Origin: Gammaproteobacteria bacterium UBA5078
Lineage (GTDB): Bacteria; Pseudomonadota; Gammaproteobacteria; Pseudomonadales; Pseudohongiellaceae
Direction of reading: 5' to 3'
Assembly (NCBI GenBank): GCA_002416505.1
Contig: DIAM01000021.1
Coordinates: 626,274 to 690,273, forward strand
Length of the DNA: 64,000 nucleotides
Below, piece after piece: positions 57,218 through 64,000 of this stretch. A model generated the notes under the pieces. The model was not told the DNA's origin, did no database searches, and was given only the letters and a program-made list of their open reading frames with translations. The stretch's first letter is position 1; each line of letters opens with the position of its first letter. Position numbers and translations under genes: made by a program.

Positions 57218-57305
57218 TGTAGGAGGACAATATAGTTGTGAAATGGACAATAAAGAACAAAACTAGAGCAATAAAGTAACGAAATGGACATTAAAGTTGC
57301 AATAA
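57218..57305 (+). mobile_element. Right end of a Tn7-type transposon with four TnsB-site-like repeats
   Basis: The terminus starts TGTAGGAGGACAATATAG; the Tn7 right end begins TGTGGGCGGACAATAAAG. Repeats related to GACAATAAAG start at 57226, 57246, 57267 and 57287, that is every 20-21 bp. This matches the four packed TnsB sites of Tn7-R. The rest of the gap to tnsA must hold the tns promoter, probably under TnsB control. Confidence 0.9.
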
Positions 57306-57356
57306 TTTTCAGCTAGGGGGTATGATTGGCAAAAAACATAACTAGAATAAAAGATT

Positions 57357-58184
57357 ATGCCAAGAAAAGGACTGCTGGATACTGACTCTTCCATTGCCAA
57401 AAGGATTAAGGAAGGTCGGGGTCAAGGTGTAGGAAAAGACTATAAGCCTTGGCTATACGTACAAGACGTATCGTCTGATGGCAGATCTCATAGGATTTAT
57501 TCTCATAAGACGGGAAGAGTCCACCATCTCCTATCAGATTTAGAGAAAAATGTATTCCTAAGTCTGAACTGGTCTGTAAATATTCGGGATATTCGCGAAC
57601 AATATCCTCTAAAAAGGGAAGATACCCTCGCAATTGCCAAAACTCTTGGAATAAAGCACCCCTCCTTTGGCGGCACCGCAGCCGTAATGTCTTCTGATTT
57701 TTTTGTAGATTGTGATGACAAAGACCGCCGCCAGTTTGTCCTTCAAGTTAAATATTCAAAAGCACTTCTGGACCCTCGAACCATCGAGAAACTGGAAATA
57801 GAACGCAGGTACTGGTTAGAAAAAGGAATCCCCTGGTTGCTTGTAACTGAAAGGGATATCGATGCAATCATCAAAAAGAACATGGAATGGCTTTTCCCCG
57901 CGATAGCAGACAAACCATTGGAACAAGAGCTATTTACTACCTTACATCTACTGAACTCTCAACTCGCCTTAGCTCCAGAAACAAAATTTATCGAGATCTG
58001 CAAAAAAATAGATCACGCATACAATTCCGAACTAGGAAAAACTCTTAGCGATACTCGGCGATTGATGGCAAATGGATTTATCGAGTTTGATATTACCAAA
58101 GATTATAGAAAAGTCTTAAGCTCTGAACTCTACCTCCGACACCCCAGTGGTGAGGAGGGCGCTAAGAATGTGGCGAATCAATGA
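57357..58184 (+). CDS. tnsA: Tn7-type transposase subunit TnsA (endonuclease)
   Basis: The protein is 275 residues (Tn7 TnsA has 273). It cuts the 5' ends of the transposon, so that with TnsB the element moves by cut and paste. The catalytic residues Glu63, Asp114, Gln130 and Lys132 stand at the same numbers as in Tn7. They lie in DLEKN, SSDFFVD and LQVKY. The N-terminal RIKEGRGQG-GKDY and RSHRIYSHKTGRVHHLLS blocks are also shared. The C-terminal part, which contacts TnsC in Tn7, is present. Its 3' end overlaps tnsB by 17 bases. Confidence 0.97.
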   Translation: MPRKGLLDTDSSIAKRIKEGRGQGVGKDYKPWLYVQDVSSDGRSHRIYSHKTGRVHHLLSDLEKNVFLSLNWSVNIRDIREQYPLKREDTLAIAKTLGIKHPSFGGTAAVMSSDFFVDCDDKDRRQFVLQVKYSKALLDPRTIEKLEIERRYWLEKGIPWLLVTERDIDAIIKKNMEWLFPAIADKPLEQELFTTLHLLNSQLALAPETKFIEICKKIDHAYNSELGKTLSDTRRLMANGFIEFDITKDYRKVLSSELYLRHPSGEEGAKNVANQ

Positions 58185-60252
58185 AACGTTTCAACAGAAC
58201 GACAAAATTTACAGAGTTCTGGCAGTAAACAGTAGTGAGTTAGTTTGTATCGACATCTATAACCCACGTGCTGTGCCTGAACTTAGGCATTTCCTGCATC
58301 TAGAACACCTTTCAGATAGTGAAGCCCCTCATAAGGTAGACGATCCGTTCGATTTTCTTCGATTCGAAGAGCCGTCGATAAACTCTGCTGCATATATAAA
58401 ACGAAATAAGGCGTACAACCTTATTAGCGATCTGATTATAGACGATAGCTGCTTTGATAGAAAAATACGGTCAATGAAAACGCAGCTTGTAGCATCCAAT
58501 AGATCTGTCTCATTGGCCACGATCTATAAATACCTTCGAAGATACTGGCAGCGAGGACAAATTCCCAACTCATTAATTCCAGATTATAGAAACTGCGGAG
58601 CACCAGGGAAAAGCAGAACTGATCTCGGAGGGAAAAAGTCAGGTCGAAAGAGAATCTATAGTAGCGGTGAGGGGATAAAAATATCTCTCAAAATAGAGAA
58701 GCTATTTCATAGAAATATACTAGCAAATCAGATGAGAGTTAATAAAGTATCTCTCCCAAAGAGTTATTTAGATTTTGTAGTTCTTTTCTCAGAAAATTTT
58801 AAGAATGTAAAAAAAGAAAACTATCCAACACTAAGGCAGTACAAATATTACTTCTATAAGAACTTCAAAATCGATAAACGCCTAGAGGCCCAATCAGAAA
58901 AAAGTACATTCAATAAGGATATTAGACCACTTAATAGCACGGCGACCGCTAACGTCACAGGTCCAGGACATCGTTATGAGATAGATGCAACTATTGCAGA
59001 CATCTATCTTGTTGATGATCAGGAAAGAGACAAAATCATCGGCCGACCTACCGTATACATTATCATTGACGTTTTCTCGAGGATGATCGCCGGCTACTAT
59101 ATTGGATTTCAGAACGCTTCGTATGTAGTGGCAATGAAGACTCTCGTAACCGCATGTTTAGATAAAGTAGAACTATGCAAAGAGTTTGGAATTGATATTG
59201 AGTCAGAAGATTGGCCTTGCGTAGGGCTCCCCGAGATTATATTGGCAGACCGCGGAGAGTTCATGAGCAAGCAAGTAGATGCTTTGGTACAAGCATTAAA
59301 TATATCAGTAGAAGTTGCGCCACCGCGACGGGGCGATGCAAAAGGGATTGTAGAAAGAAACTTTAAGACTATACAGGCAGAGTTTAAAGAATATTCCCCA
59401 GGGGTTGTATCTGGCAATAAGATAAAAAAACATGGAGAGCGCGATTACCGAATAGATGCGAGGGTAACTATCTCCGGTTTTAAGGAAGCAATTGTGAGAG
59501 AAATTATCTATCACAATAAACACAAAGTTCTAAAAAAATATGACCGAGAAAGTGACATACCAGATGATATTCCCTCTATTCCTTTAGCTCTATGGAATTG
59601 GGGAATTGAAAATAGAGCGGGAAAGCTGCGTCATGTTAACGTCGACTATTTAAGAATAGCAGTGTTGCCTACAAAAAAAGTGACTATCTCTGAGTATGGA
59701 GTGAACCTCTGGAGTTTGTTCTACACCTCTCAAGAGCTGCTTCAATCGGGAATACTCCACAGACAAAAGAATGTGCGACGACCCCAAAATCTGGAGGCGG
59801 CTTATGATCCTGACCGTTGCGATACGATATATCTATTTCCAGAAAAAGATAGCAGGATCTACTGGCAGTGTTCGTTAACCGACAAAAGCCGAAAATATCG
59901 TGGACTCACGTTTTGGAAGGTCTGGGAGAGCCAGTTGGCTCATAAGACAGCTGAAGCTGACTACCTACAAGTAGCTCAAGATAAGAGAATTGAGTTAAAT
60001 GAGAAACAAGCCTTTTTACTAAATCCCAATAAACAGAGGAAATCTGAGTTAAGTGATTCTGCTAGAGTAAAGCGGATTAAAGGAAACAAAAAGGAAGCGA
60101 AAGAGAAGGAAAGAGATGCAGGTGCAAAATCAAATGTGGTGCAGAAGGGGGAGAAACTAGCCAAAGTCATCAAGTTGAATCCTGACGAAGACTATAGTTT
60201 TCGTGCAAATCCTAACGATCTATTCTTAGATGACGAGGGTCAAACTGAATGA
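58168..60252 (+). CDS. tnsB: Tn7-type transposase subunit TnsB (DDE recombinase)
   Basis: The protein is 694 residues, counted from the ATG at 58168, which gives MWRINETF as in Tn7 TnsB; a GTG seven codons earlier is possible. It binds the end repeats, cuts the 3' ends and joins them to the target. The DDE triad is Asp273, Asp361 and Glu396, identical in number to Tn7. The residues lie in YEIDATIAD, LADRGEFMS and KGIVERNF. The C-terminal tail is Lys/Glu-rich and ends acidic, as expected for the TnsC-binding tail. It overlaps tnsC by four bases (ATGA). Confidence 0.97.
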   Translation: MWRINETFQQNDKIYRVLAVNSSELVCIDIYNPRAVPELRHFLHLEHLSDSEAPHKVDDPFDFLRFEEPSINSAAYIKRNKAYNLISDLIIDDSCFDRKIRSMKTQLVASNRSVSLATIYKYLRRYWQRGQIPNSLIPDYRNCGAPGKSRTDLGGKKSGRKRIYSSGEGIKISLKIEKLFHRNILANQMRVNKVSLPKSYLDFVVLFSENFKNVKKENYPTLRQYKYYFYKNFKIDKRLEAQSEKSTFNKDIRPLNSTATANVTGPGHRYEIDATIADIYLVDDQERDKIIGRPTVYIIIDVFSRMIAGYYIGFQNASYVVAMKTLVTACLDKVELCKEFGIDIESEDWPCVGLPEIILADRGEFMSKQVDALVQALNISVEVAPPRRGDAKGIVERNFKTIQAEFKEYSPGVVSGNKIKKHGERDYRIDARVTISGFKEAIVREIIYHNKHKVLKKYDRESDIPDDIPSIPLALWNWGIENRAGKLRHVNVDYLRIAVLPTKKVTISEYGVNLWSLFYTSQELLQSGILHRQKNVRRPQNLEAAYDPDRCDTIYLFPEKDSRIYWQCSLTDKSRKYRGLTFWKVWESQLAHKTAEADYLQVAQDKRIELNEKQAFLLNPNKQRKSELSDSARVKRIKGNKKEAKEKERDAGAKSNVVQKGEKLAKVIKLNPDEDYSFRANPNDLFLDDEGQTE

Positions 60253-61895
60253 ATGACAATAGAGTTGATGCTATCTATCACACGTCCAATGTAGAAGAGT
60301 ATAGAGGCAACCCGTTCATCGAGGCGCTTCCTCCTATCTTAGAACAGAAGGAAATTGCAGCGAATCTGCGTACATTGTTAAAAATGGAAGAGAGCTCGAT
60401 CCAAAAATCTAAAGAAATCAGAGTTCACAGTATAGCGAGACTAGCCAATAGTTTTTTCCAGCCGTTAAGTGCCCACATCGAATTAAGCCGCAAAGTATCT
60501 CTGATGATCAGAGGTGGATATGTTGGGAGGAATACGAAAAACGGAGATTACAAAAAGCAACTTCAGAACGGCTATGAGCGCATACAGACTGACGATCTGA
60601 AGGCGTTTCTATTTGAGGATGTCAGATCAACAGCGCAAAGTATGGCACTTATAGGTTGTTCTGGCAGTGGTAAAACTACAACACTGAATAGAATACTATT
60701 CGCTTACCCACAAGTCATTTACCACGCAGATACGAACATTGAGCAAGTAGTTTATTTAAGGATAGATTGTTCTCACAATGGCTCTTTAAAGGAGATATGC
60801 ATAAATTTTTTTCGCGCACTTGATAAGGCAGTAGGAACCGATTACGAGATCAAGTATGGGCTAAAAACATTCGGAATTGAAAAGATGTTGGGCATTATGT
60901 CGCAACTCGCGAACGCTCATGCGCTTGGTATTTTAGTAATTGACGAAATACAACATCTCATAAAATCTAAAGCTGGTGCAACAGATGCCATGATGAATTT
61001 CTTCGTAACCTTGGTTAACACTATTGGCATTCCAGTAATAATGGTTGGGACACCAAAGGCGCAATCCATTTTCAATGACCTAAGATCTGCTAGACGCGCA
61101 GCCGGCTACGGAGCTATGTACTGGCAACCTCTTGATCCGAGTAGCAATGAAAATGACAAATTAGAGTGGATAGGGTTTACAAATAATCTATGGAAACTCC
61201 AGTATCTCCAGAAAAGAAACATCTTGCTAACCGAAGATATTAGAGATGTTTGGTATGACCTAAGTCAAGGAATCACCGATATAGTAGTCAAGTTATTCAT
61301 CCTTTCTCAGTTAAGAGCAATCGATATAGGACAAGAGCGCATTACCGTGGGGCTAATGAAAAAAGTATATGAGGACGAGTTAAAGCCAGTCCATCCAATG
61401 CTTGCGGCATTAAGGTCGAAGAATTTAGAAAAAATCGCGCAATACTCCGATTTGATGCTACCCGGGATGGAAAAACGGATGTATCAGATAGTAAGTAAAA
61501 TTTTAGCTGAACCAGTTGAGACAGACGTAGACAAGGTGCTGGCTCGCTTTACTGACGAAGAGCAGAGAAAGATTTACCTTAAGCTCATAGATGACTACGA
61601 AAGCAATCGTCTGGTACATGCTATCAATCAAGTAAGCATAAATAGCTCCACTGATAGAAATAAGCTGACTATCTACAAAGTAATTCAAGTATTGGAAGAA
61701 GAGCAGCTGATAGTAAATGATGAAATAGAAAAGAACAAAACAGTTTATGTCAAAAAGAGTGCATGGGTAGGGCTGGAGAATACAGACTTAAGATACATGC
61801 ACTCTCAGAATGCGACCTCAGCAGAGTTTCATCAGCATCTAAAAAACCAAGGAATGGTCTTAGATCTTAATGATTTTATTAGTAGAGTACGGTAG
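60249..61895 (+). CDS. tnsC: Tn7-type AAA+ regulator TnsC
   Basis: The protein is 548 residues (Tn7 TnsC has 555). It links target selectors to the TnsAB transposase and imposes target immunity through ATP hydrolysis. Walker A is GCSGSGKT (136-143) and Walker B is ILVIDEIQHL (Asp232-Glu233). VIMVGTPKAQ lies in the sensor region. It starts within the tnsB stop and ends five bases before tnsD, so the operon is tightly coupled. Confidence 0.96.
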   Translation: MNDNRVDAIYHTSNVEEYRGNPFIEALPPILEQKEIAANLRTLLKMEESSIQKSKEIRVHSIARLANSFFQPLSAHIELSRKVSLMIRGGYVGRNTKNGDYKKQLQNGYERIQTDDLKAFLFEDVRSTAQSMALIGCSGSGKTTTLNRILFAYPQVIYHADTNIEQVVYLRIDCSHNGSLKEICINFFRALDKAVGTDYEIKYGLKTFGIEKMLGIMSQLANAHALGILVIDEIQHLIKSKAGATDAMMNFFVTLVNTIGIPVIMVGTPKAQSIFNDLRSARRAAGYGAMYWQPLDPSSNENDKLEWIGFTNNLWKLQYLQKRNILLTEDIRDVWYDLSQGITDIVVKLFILSQLRAIDIGQERITVGLMKKVYEDELKPVHPMLAALRSKNLEKIAQYSDLMLPGMEKRMYQIVSKILAEPVETDVDKVLARFTDEEQRKIYLKLIDDYESNRLVHAINQVSINSSTDRNKLTIYKVIQVLEEEQLIVNDEIEKNKTVYVKKSAWVGLENTDLRYMHSQNATSAEFHQHLKNQGMVLDLNDFISRVR

Positions 61896-61900
61896 CTAGT

Positions 61901-63436
61901 ATGCCAATTTTTCCGACACCGCATAAAGACGAACTGCTTTATAGCGTTGTCGCGAGAGCAGGCGTCTATGCCGGTATCAGAAACGCGAAGGTACTAGCTA
62001 GAGAGATCCTAGATAAAGAGGGTACAACTGCCACGTTGGATTTACCTTCGAGAGTTAATCACATTAGCAGGTTGCTAGCATCAACGAAACGATACACATC
62101 AGAATCGCTAATTTATAACCACACACTTTTTCCACTCTACGCGCCTTTTGTACAAGATGATACGAGGGCATTGGCTATCCAACGTATGTCCGGAAATGCG
62201 GTTGGACCAGTACATCTAATGTTAGGCATAGCCGCATCCAGAGTAAAAACGAGCCAAAGTCTGCGTTACTGTGAAAAATGCGCACGCTTACAAATTCTAG
62301 ATTTCGGAGAAAGTTACTGGCGACGTGACTGGTTCCTGCCTTCAGTCCCGTATTGTCGTATTCATGGATCATTGACAATATTGGACGACAACAAGGCACA
62401 TCGTAAGCAGGAATTTGTACCCCTAATCTTACCCAGAATGAGTCTGGGCCTGTCTACACAGGATAGTGAAATTCTTACTGCTATCGCCGACATGGCCTGT
62501 GATTTGTTGCACTACTCACCAAAACCCTCACCTAGCATTAGTCAGTGGAGTCAGTTTTATCAAGATATTGCCTCGAATAACGGGTTGACCAATGGTAAGA
62601 GCATTAAGCACGCAGATGTGTTTGAGGCTGTTAATGAAACAGTCGGATCCAATACCTTACGTAAGTTGAAATTGTTTCCGGGGGAAAATAGAGAATCTTA
62701 CTGGCTGACGACCATGTTCCGTAAACAACGAAAATCCTTTAGCTACCTCGAGCACTTGCTTGTATGGAAGACCTTTTTAGCGAATGAAAGGACTCAGGAT
62801 ATTTTAGACAGGGTTTCTCAGATTCGCGCGCTCGGGGAGGCTGTAGGAGTGTCGACGACCATCAGGACTCACGATGAAGCAATAGTGAGATCTTCGGTTG
62901 TTAAGGAAAATCGAGAGAAGTGGAGTGCCCTGGTGGACTCACTAGGAGTGAGTGATGGCAGATCTTCTAGAACTGGAGGAGCACTGTACGCCTGGCTATA
63001 CCGAAATGACAATCAGTGGCTTCTCCAATTCAATTTATCGCATAAGAGAGTGACACGCGGTAGGACCTCGAGAGTGGATTGGCGCGCTAGGGATATAAAT
63101 ACAGTAAGAAAGCTAATCGGAATCAAGCGCACATTAAAGGACAATCCCGGCAAGGCACGGAGGTCATCAAACTGGTACCTGACTCAAATTCAAGACCATC
63201 GAATATCTATTGAAAAGAATGCAGAAAAAGTACCACTAACACAGTTATTTTTAACGAAATACGCAGAGTCAGTGTCGCAGCATCAAATAAGACGTTTGTG
63301 CAAAGTATTCGTCAACAAGCTTTGGGATGAATTACCAATAGTCAAATGGCAAATACTAAGGGAGGCCGGCCTAAGCGATAGAACGATAACGGCGGAAACC
63401 AAAATATTTGCCACAAAATTAAAACTAGAAATGTGA
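61901..63436 (+). CDS. tnsD: Tn7-type target selector TnsD (TniQ family)
   Basis: The protein is 511 residues (Tn7 TnsD has 508). It binds the 3' end of glmS and directs insertion to attTn7. The N-terminal TniQ pattern PTPHKDELLYSVVARAG is clear. The zinc ligands Cys124, Cys127, Cys152 and His155 are at the same numbers as in Tn7 (YCEKC and YCRIHG). The actual insertion point after glmS agrees with this role. It is followed nine bases later by tnsE. Confidence 0.96.
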   Translation: MPIFPTPHKDELLYSVVARAGVYAGIRNAKVLAREILDKEGTTATLDLPSRVNHISRLLASTKRYTSESLIYNHTLFPLYAPFVQDDTRALAIQRMSGNAVGPVHLMLGIAASRVKTSQSLRYCEKCARLQILDFGESYWRRDWFLPSVPYCRIHGSLTILDDNKAHRKQEFVPLILPRMSLGLSTQDSEILTAIADMACDLLHYSPKPSPSISQWSQFYQDIASNNGLTNGKSIKHADVFEAVNETVGSNTLRKLKLFPGENRESYWLTTMFRKQRKSFSYLEHLLVWKTFLANERTQDILDRVSQIRALGEAVGVSTTIRTHDEAIVRSSVVKENREKWSALVDSLGVSDGRSSRTGGALYAWLYRNDNQWLLQFNLSHKRVTRGRTSRVDWRARDINTVRKLIGIKRTLKDNPGKARRSSNWYLTQIQDHRISIEKNAEKVPLTQLFLTKYAESVSQHQIRRLCKVFVNKLWDELPIVKWQILREAGLSDRTITAETKIFATKLKLEM

Positions 63437-63445
63437 CGGATAAAA

Positions 63446-64000
63446 ATGACATATATAGCTGGATTCGAGAGCAATATTAAGGTAACTCATATTGGGTCAC
63501 TCTTCAGAAACAAAAATGAGAATTTTTGGAGAATGTACGTTTGGTTTGATCCAATTCAGAATATCAAGGCGACTAGGTTCAGCAATCTTCCAATTTTGAG
63601 TAGAGGGAAAAACATAAATAGCACTACTTCTGAAGAATATGATATTGATCGCGTTATAACTATTGATCAGAACTATGTCCTCACGAAAGTAGCCTTGAGA
63701 GAGTTCAAAGATTTGAGCATTATTTCTTCGGTTAGAAACAAGGAAGGAGAGCAAAATGCCTTTATAATTTCGCAAAAAAAGACCCCCGATATCTACTTGC
63801 CACAAATTGAACTAGCAAGAGCCCTATTTCTCTTTAATTCCTATATGTGCCGTGCATGTTTGCGCACAACGGCATTGAACATGGATTTCGATGTAAGACG
63901 AGATTTGGAAAGAAATCATGCCGAAATTAATGTTCGAATAGTTGATCTATTTCCTTTGAAAGCATTTGATCATAGCGGTATGGTAAGGCCCCAGTTTTCT
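63446..64000 (+). CDS. tnsE: Tn7-type target selector TnsE (3' end outside window)
   Basis: The frame is open for all 185 codons to the last base. It resembles Tn7 TnsE from the start: THIGSLFRN, VWFDPIQ, RFSNLPILSR, INSTT, PQIELARALFLFNSY, then CRACLRTTAL with the paired cysteines. TnsE directs Tn7 onto conjugating plasmids and lagging-strand DNA through DNA 3' ends and the sliding clamp. Its presence shows the element is a five-gene Tn7 proper, not a CRISPR-guided or TnsD-only relative. About two thirds of the protein lies beyond the window. Confidence 0.93.
   Translation, partial: MTYIAGFESNIKVTHIGSLFRNKNENFWRMYVWFDPIQNIKATRFSNLPILSRGKNINSTTSEEYDIDRVITIDQNYVLTKVALREFKDLSIISSVRNKEGEQNAFIISQKKTPDIYLPQIELARALFLFNSYMCRACLRTTALNMDFDVRRDLERNHAEINVRIVDLFPLKAFDHSGMVRPQFS

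Larger units (their letters stand above)
57218..64000 (+). mobile_element. Tn7-type transposon, right part (continues beyond window)
   Basis: The element runs from its right terminus after glmS through tnsA, tnsB, tnsC, tnsD and the first part of tnsE. Base composition drops sharply to AT-rich compared with the host genes. Gene order and orientation are those of Tn7. Cargo and left end are outside the window. Confidence 0.93.

Noticed and set aside
63497..63805. 102-codon minus-strand frame near the window end
   Set aside because: It is antisense to tnsE, whose similarity to Tn7 TnsE is clear on the plus strand.
57218..64000. CRISPR-associated (guide-RNA) transposon
   Set aside because: No repeats or cas genes are visible. 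TnsA, TnsB, TnsC, a full-length TnsD and TnsE, with insertion at glmS, indicate a conventional Tn7 type.

Overview
The window comes from a gammaproteobacterial chromosome around its replication origin. The evidence is the order dnaA-dnaN-recF-gyrB (minus strand), then rpmH-rnpA-yidD-yidC-mnmE, mnmG-rsmG-parA-parB, atpIBEFHAGDC and glmU-glmS (plus strand), together with parS sites of the Pseudomonas-like form TGTTCCACGTGGAACA. This resembles Pseudomonas and Cellvibrionales/Oceanospirillales-type genomes. The species cannot be named from the sequence alone.

Region 1 (1-28.4 kb) is the distal part of a lipopeptide-type PKS/NRPS cluster. A KS-AT protein, cut by the window start, is followed by an ACP-aminotransferase-NRPS giant (C-A-PCP-E, C-A-PCP). 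A second giant follows (C-A-PCP-E, C-FkbH-PCP, C-A-PCP-E). The ACP-aminotransferase start resembles iturin/mycosubtilin-type starters that make a beta-amino fatty acid. Two features stand out. One module has an FkbH/HAD-type domain where the adenylation domain should be. The line also ends in an epimerase with no thioesterase, followed directly by an exported beta-lactamase-family (S12) hydrolase and an alpha/beta hydrolase. Binding-pocket residues suggest aromatic(?)-Thr-Ile-[hydroxy acid?]-Tyr, with epimerisation after the first, third and fifth modules.

Region 2 (28.4-31.3 kb) holds a DUF697-type protein, a 60-residue membrane protein, a signal-peptide-bearing beta-barrel protein and, on the minus strand, a 94-residue membrane protein.

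Region 3 (31.3-57.2 kb) is the conserved origin block: replication initiation and repair genes, ribosomal protein L34/RNase P/YidC, the tRNA-modification GTPase pair, ParAB, the complete F1Fo ATP synthase and the GlcNAc pathway genes. Two parS palindromes lie inside recF. Two AT-rich intergenic regions, dnaA-rpmH and mnmE-mnmG, both carry DnaA-box-like sequences.

Region 4 (57.2-64 kb) is the right end of a Tn7-type transposon at the classical attTn7 site. The transposon terminus is 26 bp past the glmS stop, followed by four TnsB-site-like repeats and tnsA, tnsB, tnsC, tnsD and the start of tnsE. Catalytic and zinc-binding residues of TnsA, TnsB and TnsD fall at exactly the residue numbers known for Tn7. 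The cargo and the left end lie beyond the window.
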